64,000 nt of DNA, from contig NZ_NQKZ01000008.1 of the NCBI RefSeq assembly GCF_002252665.1, positions 56,920 through 120,919 of the forward strand, written 5' to 3'. The stretch comes from Synechococcus sp. 8F6. GTDB lineage: Bacteria; Cyanobacteriota; Cyanobacteriia; PCC-6307; Cyanobiaceae. The notes under the pieces were generated by a model. That model saw nothing but the letters and a program-made list of their open reading frames with translations, did no database searches and had not been told where the DNA came from. Positions 8,970-18,878 of this stretch are shown here, in pieces; position 1 is the first letter of the stretch, and every line of letters starts with the position of its first letter. A program made the position numbers and the translations under genes.

Positions 8970-9925
8970 GCGGGGCCGCGGCCGGCGTAGACCGCGGCCA
9001 CCTGCTCACCGAACAGGCCAATCCCCTCAGCGAGCGGCTCGACCAGCTGTCCACCGACGCGTTGGTGGCTCTGTTCTGCGCCAACGACCGGGAGCCCCAA
9101 CGGGCCCTGGAGGCGGCGGCTCCGGCGCTTACGGCCGCCGTGGATGCCATTGCGACGCGGCTTGCGCGCGGCGGGCGGCTGTTTTATCTGGGCGCCGGCA
9201 CATCCGGCCGGCTGGGGGTGCTCGATGCGGCCGAATGCCCGCCCACCTTCTGCACGTCGCCGGAGTTGGTGCAGGGCGTGCTAGCTGGCGGGGCGCCCGC
9301 CCTGTTGCGCAGCTCGGAGGGGCTGGAGGATCTGGCCGAGGCCGGCCAGCACGATCTGGAAGAGCGGGGCTTCGGCCCTGGCGATTGCCTGGTGGGCATC
9401 GCCGCCGGCGGCACCACGCCCTACGTGCTCGGCGCCTTGCGCCACGCCCAGGCAACCGGTGCCCTGGCGATCGCCATGGCCTGCGTGCCCGCCAACCAGG
9501 CCCCCATGCCCTGTGACATCGACATCCGCCTGCTGACGGGCCCTGAGCTGCTGGCTGGCTCCACCCGGCTTAAGGCCGGCACCGCCACCAAGATGGCCCT
9601 CAACCTGTTGTCCACCGGCGTGATGGTGCGGCTGGGCAAGGTGCACGGCAACCGCATGGTGGATGTGGCCGTGACCAACACCAAGCTCGAAGATCGGGCC
9701 CTGCGCATCCTGCAGGACCTGGCCGGGCTGCGCCGCGAGCAGGGCGCTCAGCTGCTGGAGCAGGCGGGTGGTTCGGTGAAGCTCGCGCTGCTGATGGCGG
9801 CCTCAGGCATGGATCCTGGCTCAGCCGCCGCCCATCTGGCCCAGCATGGCCCCAGCCTGCGGGCGGCTCTGCAGGCCTGCGGTGCTCAGTTGAACGGTCT
9901 GGCTCAGTTGAACGAGCCCCAGTAG
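8966..9925 (+). CDS. murQ: N-acetylmuramic acid 6-phosphate etherase
   Basis: Cleaves the D-lactyl ether of MurNAc-6-phosphate to GlcNAc-6-phosphate in peptidoglycan recycling; cytoplasmic. 319 aa from GTG 8966, which overlaps the DUF3110 stop (GTGA). SIS-domain signature [20 protein letters not shown] at about 76-95, then [15 protein letters not shown] and [22 protein letters not shown], both typical of MurQ. The 3' end overlaps the convergent mtnP gene by 22 nt. Confidence 0.93.
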   Translation: MSGAAAGVDRGHLLTEQANPLSERLDQLSTDALVALFCANDREPQRALEAAAPALTAAVDAIATRLARGGRLFYLGAGTSGRLGVLDAAECPPTFCTSPELVQGVLAGGAPALLRSSEGLEDLAEAGQHDLEERGFGPGDCLVGIAAGGTTPYVLGALRHAQATGALAIAMACVPANQAPMPCDIDIRLLTGPELLAGSTRLKAGTATKMALNLLSTGVMVRLGKVHGNRMVDVAVTNTKLEDRALRILQDLAGLRREQGAQLLEQAGGSVKLALLMAASGMDPGSAAAHLAQHGPSLRAALQACGAQLNGLAQLNEPQ

Positions 9926-10869
9926 GGCGCGGTGAACAGGTCGACCTGGCGGCGGGTGCTGGCCGGCACCTGCTCTTTGGGGGTCATCAGGGCGTGGCGC
10001 AGGGCCTGGTGGGCGCTGCTGGTGGGGCGCTGGGCCGCTACCCGTTCGGCCGCCACCCGCACGATCTGTTGGGCCAGGCTGGCGTTCGCGTGCAGGTTGG
10101 CAATCACCATCTCCACCGTCACCGAGGCGTGTTCCTGGTGCCAGCAGTCGTAGTCGGTCACCATCGCCAGGGTGGCGTAGGCGATCTCAGCTTCCCGGGC
10201 CAGGCGCGCTTCGGTGTGGTTGGTCATGCCGATCACGGCACAGCCCCAGGAGCGGTAGAGCTCCGATTCGGCGCGGGTGGAGAAGGCCGGACCCTCCATG
10301 CAGAGGTAGGTGCCGCCGCGGTGCAGTTGGCGGCCGGTGGGCATCAGGCTTTCGCCCACATCGGCCAGCAGCCGGCTGAGCACCGGACAGAAGGGATCGG
10401 CGAAGCCCACGTGGGCCACCAGCCCGTCGCCAAACAGGGTGAGCGGGCGCTGGTGGGTGCGATCGATGAATTGATCCGGCACCACCATGTCGAGCGGCCG
10501 AAACTGCTCCTGCAGGGAGCCCACTGCCGACAAGGACAGGATCCAGCGCACGCCCAGGGAGCGCAGGGCCCAGAGGTTGGCGCGATAGGGCACCTCCGTG
10601 GGGGTGTGGCTGTGGTGCCGGCCGTGGCGGGCCAGGAACACAACCTCCATATCGCCGATCTTGCCCAGTCGCAGGGAATCGGAGGGAGGCCCGTAGGGCG
10701 TGTCGATCGTCAGCTCCTGTACATCCTCCAGGCCCTCCATCGCGTAAAGGCCACTGCCTCCCAGGATTCCAAGCCGGGCACGGCTCAGATCGAGACCGCT
10801 GGGCGAGTCGGACGTGGGGCTGCTCATCGGCGAGGCGACCGCATGGCTCTCCATTTTCAACACGCGCAT
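9904..10869 (-). CDS. mtnP: S-methyl-5'-thioadenosine phosphorylase
   Basis: Phosphorolysis of methylthioadenosine to adenine and methylthioribose-1-phosphate in methionine salvage. Up to 321 aa. Family motifs: [14 protein letters not shown] near residue 32, [20 protein letters not shown] and [15 protein letters not shown]. The true start may be any of the Mets at 10869, 10854 or 10827; homology begins only near [11 protein letters not shown]. Divergent from the cyclophilin gene, with 39 nt between starts. Confidence 0.93.
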   Translation of the reverse strand: MRVLKMESHAVASPMSSPTSDSPSGLDLSRARLGILGGSGLYAMEGLEDVQELTIDTPYGPPSDSLRLGKIGDMEVVFLARHGRHHSHTPTEVPYRANLWALRSLGVRWILSLSAVGSLQEQFRPLDMVVPDQFIDRTHQRPLTLFGDGLVAHVGFADPFCPVLSRLLADVGESLMPTGRQLHRGGTYLCMEGPAFSTRAESELYRSWGCAVIGMTNHTEARLAREAEIAYATLAMVTDYDCWHQEHASVTVEMVIANLHANASLAQQIVRVAAERVAAQRPTSSAHQALRHALMTPKEQVPASTRRQVDLFTAPYWGSFN

Positions 10870-10908
10870 TCCCCCACCCCATACAGTCGGCTTTTACGCA
10901 CAGCAACC

Positions 10909-11349
10909 GTGACCAAAGCCGTGATGGAGACCGAGGCCGGAACCATCGAACTCGACCTGTTCGAGAGCGATGCGCCCAACACCGTGGCCAACTTCACCAA
11001 GCTCGCCAAGGAGGGCTTCTACGACGGACTGGCCTTCCATCGTGTGATCCCCGGTTTCATGGCCCAGGGCGGCTGCCCCAACAGCCGGGAAGGCTCCCGC
11101 GGTACGGCTGGCACCGGTGGCCCCGGCTACCAGATCGATTGTGAGATCAACAGCCAGAAGCATCAGGCCGGCACCCTGGCGATGGCCCACGCCGGCAAGA
11201 ACACCGGTGGTTCGCAGTTTTATATCTGCCACGGCGCCCAGCCCCACCTCGATGGCGTGCACACCGTGTTTGGCCACACCGGCAACATGGACGTGGTGCT
11301 CGCCCTCAAGAACGGCAGTCGCATCACCAAGGTGACTGTTCAGGATTGA
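10909..11349 (+). CDS. cyclophilin-type peptidyl-prolyl cis-trans isomerase
   Basis: 146-aa cytoplasmic prolyl isomerase. Conserved cyclophilin segments: [19 protein letters not shown] (catalytic Arg in FHR), [12 protein letters not shown] and [24 protein letters not shown] at 10909 ([11 protein letters not shown]) matches the usual family start; ATG at 10924 is a possible alternative. No signal peptide. Confidence 0.93.
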   Translation: MTKAVMETEAGTIELDLFESDAPNTVANFTKLAKEGFYDGLAFHRVIPGFMAQGGCPNSREGSRGTAGTGGPGYQIDCEINSQKHQAGTLAMAHAGKNTGGSQFYICHGAQPHLDGVHTVFGHTGNMDVVLALKNGSRITKVTVQD

Positions 11350-11371
11350 AGATCCTCCAGCCAGGACTGCG

Positions 11372-13096
11372 TTAGCGCCAGACCAGAAAGGCGCCGGGTT
11401 GAACCTTCAACTCGGCGCCCAGTTCGCTGAGGGAGCGCTGCTGGCGCTCCAGGTCAGCGCTGGGGTGACTGCTCCGCTGGGCATCCGGAGCCAGCAGCAG
11501 GCTGACGGCGCTGGTGTGGCTCCAGTGCGCCATCTGGCTGAGGGCTGCCCCCACGGCTCCCACTCCACCCCGTGTCTGGTCGAGGCCGCTGAGCACCACC
11601 GCCAGCGCCGGTTGGTTGAGCAGGGCCAGCAGGCGCGGGTGCTCCTCACGCTCCACCTGAAGCCCCTGCGCCTGCGCCCACTGCTGGAGGGCGTCCAGCT
11701 GGGTGGCAATCGCCACCGTGCTGAGCTCCGTGCTGAGCTCAGTGCTGTGCTGCTCGGCGGTGCTGTGCCAGGCCAGCACCGCCGTGGGTCCACCGATGGG
11801 GCAGGACGGCCCATCACCCATCAGGTGTCCCAGCTTGATGCGCTTGGTTTGCAGGTAGGCGGCGTTGTGGCTGCCGGGATCCATCACCAGCGGCACCCGG
11901 TCTTCCACCTTCAGGCCGTAGCCGCCCAGACCGGCGATCTTGCGCGGGTTGTTGGTGATCAGGCGCAGCCGGTTCACCCCCAGATCGCTGAGGATCTGGG
12001 CACCGACGCCGTAGTTGCGCAGGTCGGCGGGGAAGCCGAGGCGCTCGTTGGCCTCCACCGTGTCGAGTCCTGTGTCCTGGAGGGAATAGGCCTTGAGTTT
12101 GTTGATCAGGCCAATGCCGCGGCCCTCCTGGCGCAGATACACCACCACGCCTTCGCCGGCCGCTTCGATCATGCGCAGGGCGGTTTCCAGTTGGGGCCGG
12201 CAGTCGCAGCGCAGGGAGCCGAAGGCATCGCCGGTGAGACATTCGCTGTGCACCCGCACCAGCACCGGGGCTTCAGCCCGCTCGGGTTGCCCCTTCACGA
12301 TCGCGATATGTTCGCTGCCATCGAGCTCGTTGCGGTAGCCGATGGCTCGGAAGTCGCCAAAGGCGCTGGGCAAGGTGGCTTCCGCCTGGCGGCGTACGAA
12401 ACGCTCGGTGTCGAGGCGGTAGCGGATCAGGTCGGCAATGCTGATCAGCCTTAATCCGTGGCGCCTCGCGTACACGGCCAGCTGGGCCAGCCGGGCCATG
12501 GAGCCGTCGCTGTTCTGGATTTCACAGATCACCCCGGCCGGGTAGAGGCCGGCCAGGCGAGCCAGGTCGACGGCGGCTTCGGTGTGACCAGCCCGCTTCA
12601 ACACGCCGCCCTGCTTGGCCCGCAGCGGAAAGATGTGGCCGGGCCGGCGCAGATCGTTGGGACGGGTGTGGGGATGGATCGCCACCTGGATGGTGCGGGC
12701 CCGATCCTCCGCGGAGATGCCGGTGCTCACCCCGTTCTCAGCACCCGCATCCACGCTCACGGTGAAGGCGGTCTGGTTGCTGTCGGTGTTGCGATCCACC
12801 ATCAGCGGCAGATCGAGGGCATCGAGCCGCTCGCCCTCCATCGCCAGACAGATCAGGCCCCGAGCCTCGATGGCCATGAAGTTGATCTGCTCGGGCGTGG
12901 CGAACTGGGCCGCGCAGATCAGGTCGCCCTCGTTTTCGCGGTTTTCGTCGTCCACCACCACGATCGACTCGCCGTTGCGGATCGCCGCCAGGGCATCGGC
13001 GATCGAGTCGAAACGGATGCCGGGGTCGTGGGAGGGGAGGGGCTGGTCGCGCAGGAGGGTCAACGGAGTGCGGGTGGGGCCTGAGCCCTGGCGCAA
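11372..13096 (-). CDS. ribBA: bifunctional 3,4-DHBP synthase / GTP cyclohydrolase II
   Basis: Makes both precursors of riboflavin: ribulose-5-phosphate to DHBP (N-terminal half, with [17 protein letters not shown] and [14 protein letters not shown]) and GTP to the diaminopyrimidine (middle, with [20 protein letters not shown] carrying the zinc cysteines and RQEGRGIGL). A C-terminal extension of about 140 aa follows, beginning with a small 15-bp tandem repeat ([10 protein letters not shown]) and reading as a separate domain of unknown role. No in-frame ATG exists upstream of the conserved core. The longest reading starts at TTG 13096, with TTG 13063 as an alternative. Confidence 0.95.
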   Translation of the reverse strand: MRQGSGPTRTPLTLLRDQPLPSHDPGIRFDSIADALAAIRNGESIVVVDDENRENEGDLICAAQFATPEQINFMAIEARGLICLAMEGERLDALDLPLMVDRNTDSNQTAFTVSVDAGAENGVSTGISAEDRARTIQVAIHPHTRPNDLRRPGHIFPLRAKQGGVLKRAGHTEAAVDLARLAGLYPAGVICEIQNSDGSMARLAQLAVYARRHGLRLISIADLIRYRLDTERFVRRQAEATLPSAFGDFRAIGYRNELDGSEHIAIVKGQPERAEAPVLVRVHSECLTGDAFGSLRCDCRPQLETALRMIEAAGEGVVVYLRQEGRGIGLINKLKAYSLQDTGLDTVEANERLGFPADLRNYGVGAQILSDLGVNRLRLITNNPRKIAGLGGYGLKVEDRVPLVMDPGSHNAAYLQTKRIKLGHLMGDGPSCPIGGPTAVLAWHSTAEQHSTELSTELSTVAIATQLDALQQWAQAQGLQVEREEHPRLLALLNQPALAVVLSGLDQTRGGVGAVGAALSQMAHWSHTSAVSLLLAPDAQRSSHPSADLERQQRSLSELGAELKVQPGAFLVWR

Positions 13097-13140
13097 TCAT
13101 CCTTTATAAAGCCCGGGTCGTCCTTCCCCGCGGCTCTGCC

Positions 13141-14205
13141 ATGGCCAACAAGCGCGTTGCGGTGATCGGGGCCAGTGGTTACGGCGGGCTCCAAACCTTG
13201 CGGCTGCTGCACCAGCACCCAAACCTGGACGTCACGTTCCTGGGCGGCGAGCGCAGCAGCGGCAAGCGCTGGAGCGAACTGGTGCCCTTCCTGCCCCTGG
13301 CCGGTGACCCCGTGGTGCAGACCCCGGAGCCCGACGCCATCGCCGAGGCGGCGGATCTGGCAGTGCTCAGCCTGCCCAACGGTGTGGCGGCCCAGCTGGT
13401 GCCTCTCCTGCTCGAGCGCGGCGTGCGGGTGGTGGATCTCTCCGCCGACTACCGCTACAGCTCTTTGGCCCAGTGGCAAGAGGTGTACGCCACCGAGGCC
13501 CGCCAGGTGCCCCGCAGCGACGGCGACCTGTGCAGTGAGGCTGTCTACGGGCTGCCGGAATTGGAGGCGGATGCGATCCGTCGCGCCCGCCTGGTGGCCG
13601 CCCCCGGATGCTTCCCCACCGCATCACTGTTGGGGCTGCTCCCCTTTTTGAAGCAGGGCTTGATCGACACCGGCGGCATCGTGATCGACGCCAAGACCGG
13701 TACCTCCGGCGGAGGACGGGCCGCCAAGGAGCACCTGCTGCTGGCCGAGTGCTCCGAGTCGGTGGCGCCCTATGGCGTGGTGGGCCACCGCCACACCAGC
13801 GAGATCGAGCAGTTGGCGGGTCGAGTGGCCGGCCGCGAGATCCAGCTGCAGTTCACGCCCCACCTGATGCCGATGGTGCGGGGTCTGCTAGCCACCGTGT
13901 ATTGCCGCCTGCGGGATCCGGGCCTCACCGCTGAAGACTGCGCCACCCTGCTGGCCTCGGCCTACCGCCAGGCTCCCTGCGTGGAGGTGCTGCCGGTGGG
14001 CACCTACCCCTCCACCAAGTGGGTGCGCCAGACCAACCGGGCCCTGCTGTCGGTGCAGGTTGATCCCCGCACGGGCCAGCTGATCGTGATGGGCGCGATC
14101 GACAACCTGGTGAAGGGTCAGGCGGGCCAGGGGGTGCAGTGCCTGAATTTGATGGCGGGCTTGGAGTCCACGACGGGTCTGCCGTTATTGCCCTTCTATC
14201 CCTGA
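13141..14205 (+). CDS. argC: N-acetyl-gamma-glutamyl-phosphate reductase
   Basis: NADPH-dependent third step of arginine synthesis. 354 aa: Rossmann start VAVIGASGYGGLQTLRLL, catalytic Cys in AAPGCFPTAS at about 157, AKTGTSGGGRAAKE, GHRHTSEIEQ and FTPHLMPMVRGLL. Divergent from ribBA with a 44-nt gap. Confidence 0.97.
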   Translation: MANKRVAVIGASGYGGLQTLRLLHQHPNLDVTFLGGERSSGKRWSELVPFLPLAGDPVVQTPEPDAIAEAADLAVLSLPNGVAAQLVPLLLERGVRVVDLSADYRYSSLAQWQEVYATEARQVPRSDGDLCSEAVYGLPELEADAIRRARLVAAPGCFPTASLLGLLPFLKQGLIDTGGIVIDAKTGTSGGGRAAKEHLLLAECSESVAPYGVVGHRHTSEIEQLAGRVAGREIQLQFTPHLMPMVRGLLATVYCRLRDPGLTAEDCATLLASAYRQAPCVEVLPVGTYPSTKWVRQTNRALLSVQVDPRTGQLIVMGAIDNLVKGQAGQGVQCLNLMAGLESTTGLPLLPFYP

Positions 14206-14211
14206 GCCCGC

Positions 14212-14898
14212 TCAGCCAGGCTTGCCAAGCTGCTGGGCGGTGAGGGCTACGGCCAGGGGCAGGATCCGGTGCTCCTGCATCTGAATCCGGCGGGTGAGGC
14301 TGGCGTGGTCGTCGCCAGCCAGCACGGGCACGGCCGCCTGCACCAAAATTCTGCCGGCATCCACCTCCTCGCTCACCAGGTGGGCCGTGCAGCCGGCCAG
14401 GGTCACCCCGGCCGCCAGGGCCTGACCTACCGCATCGAGGCCCCGGAAGCTGGGCAGCAGGGAGGGATGAATGTTGAGCAGCCGGTCTGGGAAGGCGCCG
14501 ATCAGAGTGGGGGTGACCACCCGCATCCACCCCGCCATCACCACCAGATCCACGGCAGCTGCCTGAAAGCTGGCCACCAGGGCCCGGTCGAGCTGGTCGC
14601 GGCTGGGATGGTTCCGGTGATCGTGCAGCTGGCAGGGAATGCCCAGCCGCTCAGCCCGCTGCTGGGCACCGCAGCCGCCGTTGTTCACCACCAGCAGGGC
14701 CACTTCGGCCTGGAGGTTGCCTTGCCGGCAGGCCTGCACCAGGGCCTCGAAGTTGCTGCCGGCACCGGAGGCCATCACCCCCAGCCGCAGGAGGCCGGGC
14801 TCCGGTGCGCAGGCCGTTGCATGGGCTTCTCGGCAATCCGGTGGCAACGGCCACTGGACGCAGGGCCCTTGATCGCTAGGGTCTGAAAAAGCGGGCAT
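14212..14898 (-). CDS. purN: phosphoribosylglycinamide formyltransferase (GART)
   Basis: Transfers the formyl group from 10-formyl-THF to GAR in purine synthesis. Core motifs: LGVMASGAGSNFEAL, LVVNNGGCGA, VMAGWMRVV and LLNIHPSLLPSFRGLDAVGQAL (catalytic Asn-His and the downstream Asp region). ATG 14898 (MPAFSDPSDQGP) gives 228 aa. A further upstream Met at 14982 would overlap the divergent DUF1257 gene and is rejected. Convergent with argC, 6 nt apart. Confidence 0.93.
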   Translation of the reverse strand: MPAFSDPSDQGPCVQWPLPPDCREAHATACAPEPGLLRLGVMASGAGSNFEALVQACRQGNLQAEVALLVVNNGGCGAQQRAERLGIPCQLHDHRNHPSRDQLDRALVASFQAAAVDLVVMAGWMRVVTPTLIGAFPDRLLNIHPSLLPSFRGLDAVGQALAAGVTLAGCTAHLVSEEVDAGRILVQAAVPVLAGDDHASLTRRIQMQEHRILPLAVALTAQQLGKPG

Positions 14899-14904
14899 TG
14901 TGCC

Positions 14905-15249
14905 GTGTCCCACCTCTCCATCCTGCCAACCGTGCTTCGCGATGCCGAGGGACTCGCAGCCAGCCTGGCGGCTCTGGGCCATTCCCCGGAGTGGGGCGGC
15001 CAGCTGGAGGGTTTCGCCGGCGAGACCCAGCCTGTCGACTTGCAGGTGACCCTTTCAAGTGGCGTGCAGCTCGGCTGGACGCGCCACACGGATGGATCCC
15101 TTGCCTTGGTGGGCGATCTGCAGCGGCTGAGCCGCTCCCAGACCCTGCAGCGTCTGCTGGGCGCCATCACCCGCCGCTACGCCGCTGAGATGGCCCTGCG
15201 CGAAGCGGCCAGCCAGCTGTCGGGGGCCCAGGTGAGCGTGGTGCTCTGA
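14905..15249 (+). CDS. DUF1257 (Ycf35-like) protein
   Basis: 114-aa protein starting at GTG 14905 (VSHLSILPTVLRD), the typical start of the cyanobacterial/plastid DUF1257 (Ycf35) family. It ends near ITRRYAAEMALREAASQL, also typical. Function unknown. Divergent from purN with only 6 nt between starts, so the two promoters must overlap each other's coding ends. Confidence 0.8.
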   Translation: MSHLSILPTVLRDAEGLAASLAALGHSPEWGGQLEGFAGETQPVDLQVTLSSGVQLGWTRHTDGSLALVGDLQRLSRSQTLQRLLGAITRRYAAEMALREAASQLSGAQVSVVL

Positions 15250-15258
15250 CGCCTGCTT

Positions 15259-17034
15259 GTGCCAGAGCGATCCGTGCCAGAGCCCGTGCCCGCGTTTCAC
15301 CTGGATCTCACGGCCTGCCACCAGCACCTGGTGCGGGTGCGCCTCAGCCACACCCCCAGTCGTTCCTGTCTGCGCCTGTCTCTGCCGTCCTGGACCCCGG
15401 GCTCCTACCTGATCCGCGACTATGTCCGTCAGCTTGAGGGGCTGACAGTCAGGCAGGGGGGGCGGACCCTTGAGCCCCGTCGACTCACCCCGAGCCGTTG
15501 GCAGCTCGAGCTGCCCAGCCTCGAGCCGCTGGAGATCCACTACGCGGTGCTGGCCACCGAGCTCACGGTGCGCACCTGCCACCTTGACGGCGACCATGGC
15601 TTTCTGGCCTTGGCGGCGGTGGCCCTGGAGCTGGAGGGGGAGCGCTGGACGCCCCACCGGCTGCAGCTTTCGCTCCCGACTGGGTGGCAGGCCTTCGTGC
15701 CCCTGCCGGAGGCCCCGCAGGGCGATGCCACCGGGGCTGAAGGCGGCGGCTGGCTGGCCCGCGACTTCGATCAGCTGCTGGACACGCCGGTCGAGGCCGG
15801 CCCCCACCGCGCCCACGCCTTCAGCGTTGCCGGCGTGCCCCACCGCTGGGTGAGCTGGGGCTCCGATCTGCAAGGACGTGATCCCGTTGACGCCGATCCG
15901 CGCTGGCTTAAGGATCTCGAGCAGGTCTGCCTGGCCTGTTGCCGCCTGATGGAGGTGGAGCGGCCGGCGGCGGATCACTACCTGGTTGTGCTGCACCTCA
16001 CCGACAGCGGCTATGGCGGCCTGGAGCACGATCTCAGCACGGTGTTGCAGTTCGGTCGGCGGTCTTTGGGCCGACCGGAGGGGCGCCGCAAGTTGCTGCA
16101 GCTCGCCGCCCACGAATACCTGCATCAGTGGAACGTGCGGCGGTTACGCCCCGCCGAGCTCACGCCCTATCGCTACGACCAGGCGGTGGTGGTCCCCACG
16201 CTTTGGTTCGCCGAGGGCGTGACCAGCTATGTCGATCAGCTGTTGCCCCACAGCGCCGGGTGCAGCACCGAGAAGGAGGTGCTCGAGGATCTGGGCGCCG
16301 ACTTGAGCCGTTACCTGCTCAGCCCTGGCCGGCGGGTGCAGAGCCTGCGCTCCAGCAGCGAGGAGGCCTGGGTGAAGCTCTACCGGCCCGATGCCTATTC
16401 GCCGAACAGCCAGATCAGCTACTACCTCAAGGGAGCGGTGCTGGCCCTGGTGCTGGATCTGCACCTGCGTCGCGTTGGGGCCTGCCTGCCCCAGGTGCTG
16501 CGCGAGTTGTGGGCCAGCCATGGGGCTGGGGGCCGGGGTTACCGGGACGTGGATCTGATCGATGCGTTTGCCCGCCATGCCGCCGATCTGGCCGTGCTGC
16601 TGCCGCAGTGGCTCAACAGTTGCGACGATCCACCGCTGCAGGCCTATCTGGCGGATGTGGGCCTGCGGCTGGAACCCCAGCTGGCCCCCAGCCAGGAGTT
16701 GGGCTGCCGGCTGGAGCCTGGGGCCGCTGGCCTGACGCTGCAGCGGGTTGTCCGCGATGGCCCAGCCGAGCGGGCGGGCCTGGCCGTTGGCGATGAATGG
16801 CTCGCCCTCGATGGCATGCGTGTGCGCAACGTCGACGACATCGCGGATCTGCTTCGGCCGGAGCGTCCTCTGAGTGGCCACGCGTTGCTGTTTTGCCGGG
16901 ACGGACGGGTGCGCACCACCACCCTCCTGCCCGAGGCGCCAGCCGTGGAGCGCTGGACTCTGGATCTGGACCCCGCATCCGGCGAGGCGACGGCACCCCA
17001 GCGCCAGCGGTGGCTGACCCTGGAGGTCCCATGA
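15259..17034 (+). CDS. M61 (glycyl aminopeptidase) family metalloprotease with PDZ domain
   Basis: 591-aa peptidase. Substrate-binding N-terminal part (SWTPGSYLIRDYVRQ), zinc motif HEYLH at 285-289 in AAHEYLHQWNVRRLRP, downstream Glu in FAEGVTSYVDQL, and a C-terminal PDZ domain from about 480 (AGLAVGDEWLALDG). No clear signal peptide. GTG 15259 is the longest start; a second GTG lies five codons in. The stop overlaps the amidase ATG (ATGA). Substrate unknown. Confidence 0.9.
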   Translation: MPERSVPEPVPAFHLDLTACHQHLVRVRLSHTPSRSCLRLSLPSWTPGSYLIRDYVRQLEGLTVRQGGRTLEPRRLTPSRWQLELPSLEPLEIHYAVLATELTVRTCHLDGDHGFLALAAVALELEGERWTPHRLQLSLPTGWQAFVPLPEAPQGDATGAEGGGWLARDFDQLLDTPVEAGPHRAHAFSVAGVPHRWVSWGSDLQGRDPVDADPRWLKDLEQVCLACCRLMEVERPAADHYLVVLHLTDSGYGGLEHDLSTVLQFGRRSLGRPEGRRKLLQLAAHEYLHQWNVRRLRPAELTPYRYDQAVVVPTLWFAEGVTSYVDQLLPHSAGCSTEKEVLEDLGADLSRYLLSPGRRVQSLRSSSEEAWVKLYRPDAYSPNSQISYYLKGAVLALVLDLHLRRVGACLPQVLRELWASHGAGGRGYRDVDLIDAFARHAADLAVLLPQWLNSCDDPPLQAYLADVGLRLEPQLAPSQELGCRLEPGAAGLTLQRVVRDGPAERAGLAVGDEWLALDGMRVRNVDDIADLLRPERPLSGHALLFCRDGRVRTTTLLPEAPAVERWTLDLDPASGEATAPQRQRWLTLEVP

Positions 17035-17924
17035 CCGCCTCCCCCCGCCCCCTGTGGTTGGCCCTGGCCGCAGGCGCCATGGTCGCCCTGGGGGGAATGG
17101 GCTGGTTGGCCCGGGAGTTGTCGGCAGAAGCCAGCGGCGGCCGCAAGCGCCCCAGCCTGCTGGAGCTGCTGGAGGAGGTGCGTCAGCCGCCCGCGGCTCC
17201 GGAGCCGGGCCGGCGTGCGGCCCCGGGCCCGCCGAGACAGGCCAGCTGGCAATCGCCTCTGCGCAGCAGTTGCACGATCACCGATCCCGCCCAACGCACC
17301 CGGCTGCAGGCCCTGGTGAGCGAGGTGCAGACCTCGCCGGCCCGGGTCCAGATCCACCCCACCAACTACGGCGAGCGGTTCATCCGGGATGCCTATGGCA
17401 ACCCCATCGACCCCACTCCCCAGCTGGTGGTGCTGCACGAGACGGTGTACGGGATCGGCTCGGCGATCAACACCTTCCTCACCCCCCATCCGCGCGATGA
17501 CGACCAGGTGAGCTACCACTCCCTCATTGGTGGGGATGGCTCAGTGGTGCAGGTGCTGGATCCCGCCAAGCGCGCCTTTGGCGCCGGCAATTCGGCCTTC
17601 AATGGCCGCTGGGTGGTGACCAACGCCAAGGCGAGCGGCTCTGTCAACAACTTCGCCTTGCACGTCAGCCTGGAAACGCCCCTTGATGGCGAGGGCCAGA
17701 ATCCGACCCACAGCGGCTATTCCGCGGCCCAGTACGACGCCTTGGCGGCCCTGCTGGCCGGCTGGATGCAGCGCTACGGGATCCCGGCCGACCACATCAC
17801 CACCCATCGAGCCGTGGATCTGGGCGGCGAGCGGGCCGATCCCCGCAGTTTTCAGTGGTCAGCCTTGCAACAGCGCCTCCAGAACCTGGGAATGCTGTGT
17901 TCTGGCCGATCAGATCAGGGGTGA
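17031..17924 (+). CDS. N-acetylmuramoyl-L-alanine amidase (Amidase_2 fold)
   Basis: 297-aa peptidoglycan amidase, probably periplasmic or membrane-anchored: residues 8-30 form a hydrophobic segment (LWLALAAGAMVALGGMGWL). After a Pro-rich linker the Amidase_2 domain has zinc-ligand regions LVVLHETVYG and DHITTHRAVD, with YHSLIGGDGSVVQVLDPAKRAFGAG. ATG overlaps the M61 gene stop. Its last 15 nt overlap the convergent downstream gene. Confidence 0.85.
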   Translation: MTASPRPLWLALAAGAMVALGGMGWLARELSAEASGGRKRPSLLELLEEVRQPPAAPEPGRRAAPGPPRQASWQSPLRSSCTITDPAQRTRLQALVSEVQTSPARVQIHPTNYGERFIRDAYGNPIDPTPQLVVLHETVYGIGSAINTFLTPHPRDDDQVSYHSLIGGDGSVVQVLDPAKRAFGAGNSAFNGRWVVTNAKASGSVNNFALHVSLETPLDGEGQNPTHSGYSAAQYDALAALLAGWMQRYGIPADHITTHRAVDLGGERADPRSFQWSALQQRLQNLGMLCSGRSDQG

Positions 17925-18749
17925 AGGCGCCGCTTTGCGCCTGGAGTACATCAGGGCGTGCAGCTCGGCATCCTGCATGGCGCGCAGGATGCGGCGGGGG
18001 TAGTCGAGCTTGCCGTTGTGCAGATAGGCCAGGGTGGCCAGCGCTTTGGCATCCCGTTGGCTCTTGCTGGCCTGCAGCTGGCGCTTCGGCAAGTTCAACT
18101 CCCGGCTCAGGCGCGCGAATTTGCCCACCAGCAGCACCACGTTCTGCTCGGGGTCGAGCAAGGCATCACGGGCCTGGCTGATCTCGGCATCGGAGGCATC
18201 GGGCTTCAGCAGACCCTGGTGGACCATTTCACCCAGGCCGAGCTGGGCCGGGCCGTGGGTGCTGAACAACCCGGAGTGGGCCGCCAGGGGCAGATCTTCG
18301 CCGGGCTTGGCGTGGCGCATTTCGTCGAAGAGAATCGCCGCCACCAGCATTGGATTCACGCGTTGGCGTTGGCTTTCGGCCAGGATCACTGGCCTCAGAT
18401 CGGCGATGCGCCCAAGGGTGTGGGAGCGCAGGGGCTCGAGTTGGTCGATGCCGCTGGTGAAAAGCTGGGCCAGCCGTGGCTGGGGGCCGTGCACGCCAAA
18501 ACGCCGCTTTAATTCGCTGAGCTCGGCTGCCGAGAACTGCAGGGGGTCGACTTGGTCGCTTGCGCCTTGGGCGGTGCTGATGCTGCCGCTCAGACCAGGG
18601 TCAAGCAGCAGCAGGGGCTTGCTGGGGCCACCGGTGAACGGCAGGGTAGCCACGGCCAGAAGGGCTGCCGTCAGCCCAGTGGGGCGCCGAACCCCTACCA
18701 GGCGCTTGCCCCAGGCAAGCCAGCTCCGGTGGCTGAAACGGTTCGACAC
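17910..18749 (-). CDS. secreted protein, possible lytic-transglycosylase-like fold
   Basis: 279 aa. The N-terminus has a basic stretch then a hydrophobic segment (GLTAALLAVATLPFT), suggesting a signal or anchor. The middle contains AESQRQRVNPMLVAAILFDEMRHAKPGEDLPL, where Glu/Met-Arg within a helix after VNPMLVAAI resembles SLT/DUF1402-type lysozyme folds, and QLGLGEM further on. That assignment is by eye and weak. The gene is convergent and overlapping with the amidase, consistent with a cell-wall theme. Confidence 0.55.
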   Translation of the reverse strand: MSNRFSHRSWLAWGKRLVGVRRPTGLTAALLAVATLPFTGGPSKPLLLLDPGLSGSISTAQGASDQVDPLQFSAAELSELKRRFGVHGPQPRLAQLFTSGIDQLEPLRSHTLGRIADLRPVILAESQRQRVNPMLVAAILFDEMRHAKPGEDLPLAAHSGLFSTHGPAQLGLGEMVHQGLLKPDASDAEISQARDALLDPEQNVVLLVGKFARLSRELNLPKRQLQASKSQRDAKALATLAYLHNGKLDYPRRILRAMQDAELHALMYSRRKAAPSPLI

Positions 18750-18878
18750 ACAAGTCTTAAATTCCCAAACTGATCTTAAGGAATTGTCTGGGTTTTTCTT
18801 GGCCCAGGGAACGGTCTGACGTCCGGCCCCTGCTCCTGCGCTGGTGCAGGGCGGGGTTCAGGCGTAAGTTCTGTCGAC